A DNA stretch of 64,000 nucleotides, from positions 59,317 through 123,316 of the forward strand of contig NC_018254.1 in assembly GCF_000227135.1 (NCBI RefSeq), in the 5' to 3' direction. This DNA is from Leishmania donovani (Eukaryota; Euglenozoa; Kinetoplastea; Trypanosomatida; Trypanosomatidae). A program made the translations under genes and the position numbers. Below are positions 1-10,600 of the stretch, piece by piece (the stretch's first letter is position 1; every line of letters begins with the position of its first letter). Under the pieces are notes generated by a model. It saw only the letters and a program-made list of their open reading frames with translations. It searched no databases and was not told the origin of the DNA.

Positions 1-80
1 CCTCGGCCTGCTGGCGGGCAGCCTCCTCAGCCTCGGCCTGCTGGCGGGCAGCCTCCTCCGCCTCGGCCTGCTGTCGGGCA
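1..80. repeat. 30-bp in-frame tandem repeat
   Basis: Just under three units of a 30-bp repeat beginning cctcggcctgctggcgggca lie at the window edge. Units differ at single bases (cag/ccg at the junction, ggcggg/gtcggg). On the minus strand each unit encodes ARQQAEAEEA, so the array is part of the coding region and probably continues outside the window. Confidence 0.9.
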
Positions 81-232
81 GTGTGTTTTGGGTTTGTATG
101 GTGCTGCATGCTGGCGGACTTTTGCGCCTCTTGGGAAAGCGTCATGTTTACACATTGTTTTGTTTCGTTCCTGTTGGAGAGACCGCGACGGTTCATGTCT
201 TTGGATGTGACACGGTTGGTGTAACGGGGCAT
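1..232 (-). CDS. Kinetoplast-associated-like repeat protein, 5' end only (partial)
   Basis: This is the N-terminal end of a minus-strand gene that runs off the left edge of the window. The frame read from the ATG at 232 has no stop down to base 1. It begins MPRYTNRVTSKDMNRR and enters a perfect 10-residue repeat, ARQQAEAEEA, encoded by a 30-bp tandem repeat (1 to about 80). Ala/Glu/Gln/Arg decapeptide arrays of this type are found in trypanosomatid proteins annotated as kinetoplast-associated-like, and one lies next to FEN1 in L. major as far as I remember. Such repeats should form a long charged helix or coiled coil. The same frame is open upstream of 232 to a stop near 388, so an earlier non-ATG-visible start is not excluded, but no in-frame ATG lies there. 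Function is unknown; the name rests on repeat composition and neighbourhood. Confidence 0.6.
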   Translation of the reverse strand, partial: MPRYTNRVTSKDMNRRGLSNRNETKQCVNMTLSQEAQKSASMQHHTNPKHTARQQAEAEEAARQQAEAEEAARQQAE

Positions 233-2642
233 GTCTTCAAGGAGGTTGGCAGGTTCGACACTGAGTACTGGGTACTCGTGCTCTGGGTGCTCAGACGCCA
301 GATAAAGTCGTTTGAGATTGTGGTCGGGCTTAAGCTCGGTAGAGGCTGCGCGGAAAAGACTCACGAGTGTCAGCAGAAGGGAGCTCTAGTGAAGGAATTC
401 CGGGTGTGATGATAGGAAGAGTGACTTGACCGCAAATGGATGGTTTCAGTGAGTGAATCGGGAGGTGACTGATCAAGTCTGAGGGAATGAAGTGAGAGGT
501 ATTTGTAGTACTGAGAGAAATCCAATTGATGAGAAGACAACAGCAGATTAGAGAAGGCCTTTGTGTAAAGCGAGCGTTGATAAAGGGCGCAACTAGGAGA
601 AAGGAGGACGCGATGATGGCAAGGAAATAAACGAAAGACAGGCGTGCGAGCGTAAAGTCGGCCAGCGCCGCGGCTGTCTCGGCATACCTTTCTGGTGCCA
701 CACCGCTTTGTGGGAATGCAACCCCAGGGGGGGGGGTCTACAGCGGAGGGGGTGAGGACGGGAGCCGTATTGGTGAGGTTGGGGCCAGCCTCACAGAATG
801 GTTGCGCTGTAGTCGCGAGGCGATTCGCTGGAGGGGCTTTTGCGCCGGGTGCTGGTCGACGTCACACGGTGGGGCGGAGTGAGGGCGTAGCAGGACTGCA
901 TCCATCCCTCGAGGCTAGCTCTTTAATGGGCATGTGCGAGCGAGGGCGACGCGCAGGCTGCCTGCTCAAAAGTTGCTTGCACCCGCGTCATGTATGACGT
1001 TCAGACCCGCTTATAAGCGGCCTTACCAGATGGGACAGCTTTCCCGGCGGTCTTCGCTATGAGTCCAGTTGTGAATGCAACCTCCTCCCTGAGTGAAACT
1101 GTGCAGTTGTACGTGTATGTGGTGGTATTTGTGGTGGGTAGGACTGCACGGGCGATCTGCCTCCTCTCTCTGGTGCCCTTTCAGCTTGTCGTGTTGGTCA
1201 GGGTCAGCGCAGCCCTCTGAAGTGCGCGCGTGTTTGCTTCTGTATCGCTGTGAAGGGTACGGTGTTTGCGGATCGATTTGGCAACCACGTAGCGGTACAG
1301 TTTCCATATCGCTTTTTGGAAGGAACATGTTTGGGCTCCAGTTATCACTTGTGGCGTCGAACCCTACCCCTACTCAAGGTGGGCAGCGAACTTGATCACT
1401 AAGTGGTCACCCGGCGCCATTGTGACGGTTCCGCAATCCTAGATGACGCGGTCGAGAGCCAAGGTGGCGTCGTCATGGTCCCATCTGCGTTGTGCCATGC
1501 CGAGGTGTTATTGTTGCCTGCGCGCGTCAAGAATTTTCCCTTGAGCCAGTCGTTTAGAATGGCCCCAGCCTACTCGTGTCGTCATTTCGTATCCCACACC
1601 GGGTGGTGCGAGTTGGCTTTCATTCCAAGACGGTGAGGGATGAGTGCGGTGTCGCTTGGTACCTGGATCAAGAGAACTTTCCACGTCACCAGGTCATTCT
1701 TTGGCGTGTAGCCGGACGTGAGGCACGCTCGTTTAGTAGTGTCATTGCGGTAACGCCAGGCCACGACTGCTGCAGTTTCGCCCTTGGGAACGGGGGAGTG
1801 GACCCACACGCCTATAAGCATGTCCTGTTGCCTTTGCAGGGAGACGCCAGCGCCGTACCTCTTTTCTCTTGCAACGCGAGAACGCTGAAAGCAATGGGGA
1901 CAAAATGCCCTACACGCCTGTTGAGGTGAAATTGATCTCTTGCCGAATACAGACTCGTGTAGCGGGAAGACGAGCAGAATAACTTGAAACGCTCATGCAC
2001 GTATGGCGTGCGCCTTCGATTACGGCCATCGCTTACGATGGTATTCTTCGTCTCGATTGAACCACGGAGCAGGATTGACAAAAAAAGGGAAAAGCGTGAA
2101 GAGCAGAGGAAGAGATGCAGTGTGCGCAAGTGTGGCGCGGGTGTCGGTGAGTGCAGCAGAAATGCAGCGCAGCACGTCAAGCACACAAACAGAGAGAGGA
2201 TATGTACTGCTGCCCAGCACTTGAGCCTCCTCTTCGGTGGTGGGAGAGTGTGTTCGCAAGTCGAGGCATAGCGCTCTTATTGCACATCACAGAGGCAGTG
2301 CGGCTCACTAAACCTTTTTCTTCACGCCGCCAGCCCTCCCCCCCCCCGATCCCGCTCCCTCCTTCTCCAGCCACGGCATAGTTTCTTTTATCGGAGTCGC
2401 ACAGTAAGCGTTCTAGAGTGCGCATGTCAGCTGTAGTACGCCTTTTCCTTTCCTCGGCAACCAGTTCAATCAGCTCACTTGACTTTTTCAAGGAATGCGG
2501 AGTAATCGTGCACCGCGTGCGGCATCGCAGGATAGAGCAAATGAGTCGCTGCTGCACCCAGACAGCTCCCCGCCCTCATTCTCACTCTATGCAAGAGTAC
2601 CACTCCTATGTGGATTCAAGGTCGCCTCTACAGGGTACAAAT
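233..2642. other. Intergenic spacer between FEN1 and the left-edge gene
   Basis: This 2.4-kb stretch should contain the 3' UTR of FEN1 and the 5' leader of the left-edge gene. It has a 9-G run near 722 and a C-rich run at 2340-2348. Overlapping short frames on both strands at about 1403-1929 have no recognisable domain, and those on the plus strand oppose the transcription direction. I see no supportable gene. Confidence 0.6.
511..512 (-). promoter_or_regulatory. Predicted spliced-leader acceptor for the left-edge gene
   Basis: Read on the minus strand, a pyrimidine-rich stretch ending tttctctcag precedes the start at 232 by about 280 bases. In trypanosomatids the first AG after a polypyrimidine tract is normally the trans-splice acceptor. 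This is a prediction only; other AGs lie closer to the ATG. Confidence 0.35.
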
Positions 2643-3830
2643 CTACTTCTTCACAGCTTTTTTGTGGCCGCTCGTTGCCTTTCGTAGTGTTCCGGAGACA
2701 TGCACATATTTTCCATCCCGCGGCCTCTTTGTTCCAGCGAGCGGCGCACGCGCAGCGGCTGTCTGCTGAGGCACCTTGGTGACCGTGAAGAAACTGTCCA
2801 GCCGTCCCTGCGTTTTCCTGGTGAGGGCAGCCCTCAGCCGCGCGATGCCTTTGTTGACGCGATCTGGGTTGAACAGCTTCTCCTTCACAAGAAACTGAAT
2901 CAGCCCAACCTCGTCTGGCTCCGAAAATTGAATGTTGATCTCTTCCGCGGGAGTCACCTCCGGATTCTGGAAGAAGGCGCGGGCCTCCTTGTAATAAAAG
3001 TCGGCAGGCACGGGGTGCTTCGTGGTGTCAAGGGACTCTAGAAATGACTCGATGCTGCCATAGCGTTGAATGCCCTCCCACGCCTTTTGCGGCCCGATCC
3101 CGGGAACCTTGGGGACGTAGTCGCAGCCGAGAAGAATGCAAAGATCAACGAACTGGCCCATGGACAGACCCGTTATTTGCAGCACCTCGTCGAGGTGGAT
3201 TTCTGCAATGGGTCGCTTCTTGGCGTCGCTGATGTTCAGATGGCGGAGCATGACTGTGGAGCCAAACGTCAAGGCGTCCATATCCTCCGTGCCCACCGCC
3301 CAAGCCTTGCCCTTCTTCACCAGCTCTGCGCACTGAGCCTCGGCTTCCGAAGGCGCTTGGATCACAGGAATCCCCATGAGCCGTAGAAGCTTCTTGCTCT
3401 CGTCAATCTGATCTCGACTCACGCGCACAGTTCGCTTACTCATCTTCTCCATCATTTCGTCGTCGCCAGCATCTTTCGCTTTCTCAAACTCCCTCTCTGC
3501 CTCAGCAGCCTTCTGACGGCGCATCTCCAGCTCGTCAGCCTTTAATTTCGGAGGCTTTCCATCAAAAACGTAGATGGGCTTGATCCCCTCATCGATCATG
3601 CGGAGAGTTCTGGCAAAGAGCCCGTTGAGGTGTGATGTCACATCACCCTTTTCGTTTGTGAGCTCCAATCCCTGCCCGTCCTGGAACCCCTTCATGGCAA
3701 TGATGAACTGGTAAATGCTCATGGAGGCGTCGATGGCGATGCGACGCCCAAAGAAGTTCTTCAGCTCTTGCTCCCGGATGGCATTTGGGGACTTGTCGTA
3801 GAGCAGCTTTGACAAACCTAAGATTCCCAT
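2643..3830 (-). CDS. FEN1: Flap endonuclease 1
   Basis: This 395-residue protein is a full-length FEN1, the structure-specific nuclease that removes 5' flaps during Okazaki fragment maturation and long-patch base excision repair in the nucleus. The N-terminus MGILGLSKLLYDKSP is canonical, with the mature Gly2 that sits at the active site. All the metal-binding acidic residues of the family are visible: D34 (IAIDASMSIYQF), D90 (YVFDGKPP), E162 and E164 (PSEAEAQCA), D183 and D185 (GTEDMDALTFGS) and D237 (LLGCDY). A helix-hairpin-helix follows at about 240-260. A PCNA-interacting PIP box, QGRLDSFF, occupies 341-348, and the tail is basic (KRPRDGK and lysine pairs), as expected for nuclear import and DNA contact. 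The start is unambiguous. Confidence 0.97.
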   Translation of the reverse strand: MGILGLSKLLYDKSPNAIREQELKNFFGRRIAIDASMSIYQFIIAMKGFQDGQGLELTNEKGDVTSHLNGLFARTLRMIDEGIKPIYVFDGKPPKLKADELEMRRQKAAEAEREFEKAKDAGDDEMMEKMSKRTVRVSRDQIDESKKLLRLMGIPVIQAPSEAEAQCAELVKKGKAWAVGTEDMDALTFGSTVMLRHLNISDAKKRPIAEIHLDEVLQITGLSMGQFVDLCILLGCDYVPKVPGIGPQKAWEGIQRYGSIESFLESLDTTKHPVPADFYYKEARAFFQNPEVTPAEEINIQFSEPDEVGLIQFLVKEKLFNPDRVNKGIARLRAALTRKTQGRLDSFFTVTKVPQQTAAARAPLAGTKRPRDGKYVHVSGTLRKATSGHKKAVKK

Positions 3831-4473
3831 CGTCTAAAACTGCAACGCGCCGCTCAGCCGTACATGTACTCCCCCTCCTGCCGAGGAGCAAGAACGAGTT
3901 GGGCAGCTTTGGTTTTCTCCGAAACAGGCAGCCAGTGACGCCGTCCCGTCACCGGTAAACCAGTGTTCTTGGCGTGCCTCAAGGATGCAATGTTCTCCCG
4001 CTTGCCGTCGTTGTTCGCTACGAGATGCACACTGCGAGCAAGTCGCAAGTAACTACGTGCGAATTCGTTCAGTGAGAACAGGGCACAAGAGAAGAGCGAT
4101 CTGCGCGGCCACGGGGCGCACACAAATGCGAAGGATACAGAGAGAGGGGGGATGCTGTCAGAGGAAGTGCTTAGAGGTCTCCCATGGAAGGGGAAAGACG
4201 GGGGAGGCATGCAGCTCTGACCTTGCTGCTTGCGAACAAAGGCGGAATGGTGTCGATTGCCTTGGCACCACAGACGCAAGCAAAACCGCGGCAACTATAC
4301 AAGTAGTATTTGTGCTCTTGCGGCGTGTCGCCTGAGGGTGAGATGATGAACTTTTTGTTTCTCCCTTTGGTTGTGTTTTGGCGCCGTGTTTCTTGACTCC
4401 GCAACGGTGGGTGCTATCTTGCTCACCACAGAAGGTGCAGACTACCTCGAATAGAAAGCACCGCTGTCGTGCC
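3831..4473. other. Intergenic spacer upstream of FEN1
   Basis: This 0.64-kb spacer holds the FEN1 leader and the 3' UTR of the ODR4-like gene. Apart from the acceptor candidate at 3878-3879, I see no conserved coding frame or repeat. Confidence 0.6.
3878..3879 (-). promoter_or_regulatory. Predicted spliced-leader acceptor for FEN1
   Basis: On the minus strand, a pyrimidine-rich run ending cttgctcctcggcag lies about 48 bases before the FEN1 ATG. It fits a trans-splice acceptor with a short leader. No experimental support is available here. Confidence 0.45.
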
Positions 4474-5460
4474 TCATCGCATCAGCACAGCAACAGAGAT
4501 GATCACAACTATCAGACCGAGGAGGAGAAAGTGAGGCAACTGAGCAGGCGACGTCTTCACTGCCTCCGCTGCAGATGTTTTGCTCTTCCTGCAGGGTTGG
4601 AAGAGTGGTTTTATACCGCGAACATCACCGCGTGAGACTCTTTGTCCGGTTGCATCCTCCATCATCTCCAACACCACTGCCCACTCGTCGTCTGTGACGG
4701 TATCTGTGCTGTCAAGGGCGTCGGCATCGCACTCGAGACGGCAGCAGTAGGATAAGTGAGCGTTGTGAGAGTTGAGCTCGATGAGGCGCGTAGTCCTGGA
4801 CGTCCAAGCGGCCTTCAGCTGGCGGAAGAGAGTCTCGTAAAGCCCGCTAGCGCTCATGAGCGAAGGGACCATAACGACATGAATGCGAAGAGTGTTCGGC
4901 ACCACACCACTCTGGATTAGCTCGATTTTGCTCGAAGACGAGGGTGCACGCGCCGTCAACGGAGCGTAGCTCTCGCCGTCCACTACCTGCGGAAGTGCAT
5001 TGGAGCAGGAGATCAGTAAAGGCAAGGTGCTGTTGTACGTGTGCAAGGCACAACGAGCCTCAACGAAGGCGATATCGCTTTCCGAAACCTCCACTTTTTT
5101 CGCAGGCGCACCAAACATGCGGCAAGCGGGCGGGAGGTGTCTTTTTCCGTTGGGCACGACAGCCTCGATGAGCTCCTTCCTCTTCAAATCAGGCAGCTCC
5201 GCTGCCAGAGATGTCAGTGCAGCCGTGCCGCCCGCAAAGCCCAACACCTCGATGCCGAACGGGAGTACGTTCTCCAGACTTTCTATCTGCTCTTCGGCCA
5301 CACTAGGATCGTCGCACTGCACATAGCCAGCTAGCACGCACACGGTGCAAGGTGCCTCATGTGCAGAGGAGGAGACGCAAGAGCGCTGCCCAATGAGTAT
5401 CGAAACACCATCATGAGTCGGTGCCGCCGGCAGTGAAGTGGAGATGTGTAGTCGCCACAT
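4474..5460 (-). CDS. ODR4-like tail-anchored membrane protein
   Basis: The 328-residue protein starts at the only ATG of this frame (5460, MWRLHISTSLPAAPTHDG); the frame itself is open further upstream but without an ATG. It resembles the ODR4-like family: an N-terminal GVSILIGQ strand (about 18-25), then LPFGIEVLGFAGG (about 66-78), matching the family pattern in which LPGGI is followed by VLG, then a cysteine-containing sensor-like alpha/beta domain. The last 21 residues (about 308-328, LPHFLLLGLIVVIISVAVLM) form a single C-terminal membrane anchor, as in ODR4. In animals ODR4 sits in the ER membrane, helps receptor trafficking and recruits the UFM1 protease UFSP2. A UFM1 pathway has been described in Leishmania, so a similar adaptor role is plausible. 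The family call rests on motif order, not on a profile search. Confidence 0.6.
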   Translation of the reverse strand: MWRLHISTSLPAAPTHDGVSILIGQRSCVSSSAHEAPCTVCVLAGYVQCDDPSVAEEQIESLENVLPFGIEVLGFAGGTAALTSLAAELPDLKRKELIEAVVPNGKRHLPPACRMFGAPAKKVEVSESDIAFVEARCALHTYNSTLPLLISCSNALPQVVDGESYAPLTARAPSSSSKIELIQSGVVPNTLRIHVVMVPSLMSASGLYETLFRQLKAAWTSRTTRLIELNSHNAHLSYCCRLECDADALDSTDTVTDDEWAVVLEMMEDATGQRVSRGDVRGIKPLFQPCRKSKTSAAEAVKTSPAQLPHFLLLGLIVVIISVAVLMR

Positions 5461-7669
5461 GCGATATTTTTTGAATGCAGGCGCAGTTGCTGTGAGAAGC
5501 ACCGGTGAAAAGTAACATGGATGGAGGAAAGAAGGAGCCAGTAACGCCAAGGAAGAAGCAACGGCAGAAATTGTCTTTGGTGACTTTACGCAGGGAAGGC
5601 ATCGTGGCGGCCCAGCTGACCCCCAGAACGAGTGCGCATTAAGAGCTTCTCAGCGAGGTTCCGGTGCAGTGAATGGATAATTCACCTTAGGAAAAGGAAC
5701 GCCGCTCCCCTGGGGTAGGGTGGCGTTGTTACACTACTGTGAGAACGGCACACTTTTACTTTTCTCTCGGATATGTGTGATTTCTTTGTCGCTGAGTGGG
5801 ATAGGGGCACGTGTGTGTGTATTCGCTATTTCGACAATAAGCCAGATAAAAAAATACACAAGAAAACGAATGGGGGAGGAAAATTTGTGCATACACACAC
5901 GTTCGTACGCAGGACGGTACACACCCGCGCTACGGACAAGCGAGACAACACACGAGAGCACAAACAACAGAACCAACCGAGAAAAAAAGAGAAGAAATGT
6001 GGCATGTAAACGAGAGCATCTATGATCTCAGAATGAAGCACGGGAATGTGAGAAGAGGATGAAGAAGGCAAAGAATGGAGTGAGGGCAGCTCGTGCTGTG
6101 GCGGTGCTTGAGAAAGAAGCGCGACGCTGGACAAGCTGCGCACGTGCAAAGCGGCCCAAGCACAAAACTGTTGTCTGCAAGTGGCATGCATGCAAGCACG
6201 GCTATCCAACTTCCGACTGTCAGCGACCTCGCCTTTGGTGTTTCTTTTTTCCGTGTTCTGCACACACACACACATAGCCCTTCATCTGCCCACATCGACA
6301 AATCACAAGTCGACCTCCCTCTTGTTTCGAGCGCCCCCCCCCGCCCCTCGTCAGTGGAGAGAAAGGAGGGAAGGGAGAAGGGGAGAGGAAGCAGAGAAGG
6401 GGGGAGAGACACGTAGCAAGTCGGACACCCATCAAAGCCACTATGCGAATGACGAAAACATATATATATTAAACAGACAGCGAAAAACAAGATGAATGAA
6501 TGATCACGGGGTTGTTATACATGTCAGTCGTGGCCTTTACGAGCTGAAAAGTCGAGTAAATCCTCTGTGGTGACCCGAACTAAAAGAAACGTGGCCAGTG
6601 TTGTCCTTGATCTCTCGCAGCTTTCCTTCCTACACCTCGGAAAAGCATAAGCAATCGGTGCTCGCCTGTCCACACCACAGCAAAGAAAAGATTTCAAGAG
6701 ACAGGCGTACGGAAAAAGGATGAGCAGAGGGCGGATGGGGTGGCAAAGGGAAACAGAGCATTACAAGCGAAGACGCACGCACACCAACGCAGACAGCGGC
6801 ACAGAGAGAGGGAGAGAGCGGAAGAAGGGAAGAACCGAACCGCACAATATGCAAAGGGAAGAGCAATCAAGAACATTCGGGAAAAGGGTGCATAACGAGG
6901 TAGGTGCGGCAGGGCACCACCGTCATCTTTTTCTTCTCTCTCGCTTCATTTGTGTGAGGGGATAGCGCCTCCGTAGATGGGTTTGCTAGCAGGGGAAAGA
7001 GGGCACGTTGCCGCGGCTAGCAGAGTCGGCTCCGGGACTCGTGTGCATTTGGGGACTTTCCTTCTGGAACTCACACAGCACGCGCACACACGTGTATGCA
7101 CAAAGCTATATCGGCATGCACCGTCAGAGGTCACGGATACACGAGAAAACACGAGGCGAGGGGGGGGGGGGAAGAGGGACGCAAAAGGAGCATGAACATC
7201 TAAAGAACTGGAAACACGCGCACACACAGATACACAACAACCCACCACTGTCGGGCATACGCAGAGCCCCCTCCAGTCTGGTTTAAATCCGAAGACCGTG
7301 GAGAAAGGCAAGAGGCACTCATTAGCCTGGTGCCGCAGAGTTGCGTTTGCTTTGTGTGTGTGTGTGTGTGCCCTTTGCAAGAGCGAGTGTTAGTGCACTC
7401 ATGCGACCAGGCCAGGCTGCCGAGGAACACTCGCAAAAGCCGCTGGCATGGACACGCAAAACAAGTGCACTCCCAAAAGCACTTGATGCACGAGTGTGGG
7501 CACACAACGCAAAGGTGATCAACGAGGTACAGTCGCTGATTCGACACGCAGTAAGGGCCAAATGCGTTCCAGCGAAAACGAGATCGTGCTTCGTTAGTTC
7601 GCACCCACCGACGGCTTCCAGTACACAGCCTCCTCGTGCACCGTGCCGCCACTCCCTCTACGTCAATGC
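5461..7669. other. Intergenic spacer, low-complexity rich
   Basis: This 2.2-kb gap contains a (CA)n tract at about 6263-6276, an (AT)n stretch near 6461-6468, a run of 12 G at about 7161-7172 and a (TG)n tract at 7352-7370. It must include the 5' leader of the ODR4-like gene and the 3' UTR of the 1106-residue protein. Short frames are shadows of pyrimidine- or purine-rich sequence. I see no gene. Confidence 0.6.
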
Positions 7670-10600
7670 TCACACTGAGGATATGCACTGGATATCGTCA
7701 CATAACTTGGCGGCTACCATGGTAACGTGGGGGATTGCCTCCGTTGACCGACGGAGAGCGCTGGACGGAGGTGTTGGTGAGCTGGAGACCGTGTCTGGAA
7801 TAAAGGAAGCGTCGACGCTCGGCATGATAACCTCCTTACGACTCTTCGCAGACGACCTCAGAGACGAGTTTGGCGGGTCGGTGTAGCGCAAAGAACCTCG
7901 CCCACTGCCCTTCAACAGAGGCAATCGCCTCGCTGGCCCCGTGTGGACCTTTGACAGACGGGCATTCGAGAAAGAGCCGCTCACAGGCGCTGTTGCGGCG
8001 AGCAAATCCGGTGCATTCTCGACGATCTCACCTACTAGGTTCTCCGGAATGGCCGAGACACTCAGCTCCTTGCTCATGTGAAGTCGCGGTCGGCGCTTCC
8101 GGGCGGTGGATGAGAAGTCACACGTCATGCACGACACCTTCTGAGCCCTGGCTGGAATGGCCTGACGATTGACGCGCCTGGCACTCGCCTCTTCAGGGAT
8201 AGGGGTGCTTGCCGCAGAGGAAGTGTACAGGATGTGTGTCTCATCTGGCCGTTCGACGATCTCGCCGCTCTTCAGCTCGCCAATCATCGAGGTGTGTGCG
8301 CTGCGGGTGCGATGCACGTTCACCCGCCGTCCCTTAGCCGTCGCAGCGTTGGAGTGTTGAGCATCGTCAAGCTTGCCGGCCTCTCCCGTCTCTGGTTTGC
8401 TGTAGTCCAAAGCACGCCCGTTACCCTCGTCAGCAGGCCTGCGTCGACGCAGAAGCTTTTGCGTTCTCTTAGGTGGCGAAGTATCGTGCTGAAGCTCGAC
8501 GCCCTTTAGCTCAGTGGCGCTCTCATCGTGAATCTCACACACCTCGTCTAAGTATACCTCGATGAAACTGCACGACTTGTTGTTCACCTTCGGACGGCGC
8601 TTCTTCTTCGTGGCGGAGTGTGCCTTGCCCTGAAGAGCGGTGTTGTTGTCGTCCAGACCACTGGCCACCTCGTTCGAGGGCTGATCAAACTGGGCGTTGT
8701 CGCCGGGGAGCTTGGTATGCGACCGCCGTGACTTTGCTTTCCTGGCAGGTGCCAGAGTGGCCGGTGGCACGCCTCTCGTATTCAATGGCGAGGGCTCCTC
8801 CAACACCTCGTCAGCTTCTAGATCGGGGAGGCTAGTGATAGAGAGGCTGCGGCAGAGTTTGTGAGGTGCGCGTCGGCGGCCGGCCTTGCGCTTGGTGCCT
8901 ATTAACTCGTTCTCTTCTTGAATCACGCCAGGCTCCTCCGTGGGAACGCTACTAAAAGAGATGTTGTTGGCCTGCCGGTAGTTTCGGGTGCGCCGCTCAG
9001 GCTTCTTCGCCCCGGCAGGACGGGATGGCATGCGCGAAAGGCATCGTGACGTTGTGACAGCCTCCAAGCGTGGTGATTCGCGGCTCTCTGGGAGCTCCTG
9101 ATTATCGTCGATGATCTCACCGGGAGGAGTGTCATCATCCACCTTTGAGATAGAAACGCTGCGGTCACCTCGGATTCGCGAGCGACGCACTTTCTTCGCA
9201 GGGGCCGACAGGGCGGTGCTCTCCTTTGCGGCGTACTTTGGCTGCTTCAACGACATTACCCTCGCGCCCACTTGCATGACCTGGCTGCTCGAGGCCGACA
9301 GGTTGCCCTCCTTTGTCTTCAACTTTTTGCTCGGGTTCGACATTATGAAGCTGTCCTTCAGTTTCTTCTGCGTGCCAGCTGGAGCAGACAGCTTTGTGAC
9401 CTTCACTCTCTGCGAGCCTTGGGCTCTTGTGGAGGCCCTCTCATACATCTTCAGCATCTGCGTTTTTACAGAAATCACCTTTTCAGGTGGCAGTGACATA
9501 ATAGCCGCCTTGATCTGTTCATCCAGCGCCGGTTGAGTAGCCATCACATTCTCGCCCGGCTTCTGTTCGAGCGCCTCCATCGCCTCCATGCACGCGCGAA
9601 TCTGCTGCAGTGGTTCCAACTCACGACTGAAATTGCGGTCATTCCAGTCCAGTTTGTCAAACTCGCACAGCTTCACAGTCTGGCCTGATCCCTTCAAGCG
9701 TGCTACCAAGTGACGAATAGCATCGCCGTTGGATGGACTGCTCAACATGGCGCGGTTCTTCACTGCGCGCATCGCTGCTGCGACAGCCTCTTCTGAGGGT
9801 AGCGACATTATCGCCTTCTTGATCTTGTTATCCAACACAGATGCGCCACTCATCGTGCCCTCAGCAGGCTTTTCCTTGGCCACTTCCTTCGCCTCCATGT
9901 ACGCACGGATCGGCTTCAGCAAAGCGAGTACCATGTCGAAATCGCGATTGCTCCAGTCCACCTCCTCAAAGGCACGCAGCGGCACTTCCGTGTTGGGATC
10001 TTTCAGGCGCCGCACGAGGTCCGCAATTGCCTCCGCCTTCTCCATCTCTGCTTCCCCACCTCTGTGCAACCGAATCCTAGGTTTTGATGGTCTAATTGGA
10101 CAACTCTTGATAGCCTTCACCTTAGCGGCGATAGCATTATCCGGTGGAAGAGACTGAACAGCCTCCTTGACCGCATGGTTGTGCTTCGTGTTTTCCATAA
10201 TGGGATTGCTCGCCTTCTCCTCGAGGAGCGCCTTGATCTCCTTGAGTGGTCCAAGTTCCTCTTTGAAGTTCTCATCGCTGAAGTCGACGAAGTCAAACGC
10301 CTCCAATGAAACCTCATCCGAGGGGTTGCGCAAGCGCTTGATCAACGTGTAGATGAGCTGAGCATTCAACGGGGCTTCCTCTTCATCGGGAAGCGAGACG
10401 GACAACTCGGTATCCAATATCTCGTATGTAGATTGCTTTACCTTTCCAATATTGTGAGTCTTCTTCCGTCTCTCAAACGCGATCGGAAGAGCACCGGAAT
10501 TCGTCGAGGAAGTACCATCCTCATCTTTGTGATGGCTACTTACGGAAGACTTCACCTCAACCCGATTCACGTCCTTGGCGCCAGGGCCGCATTGCCGGCG

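Noticed and set aside
4474..5550. Longer ODR4-like start at 5550
   Set aside because: The codon at 5550 is TTG on the minus strand; the first ATG is at 5460.
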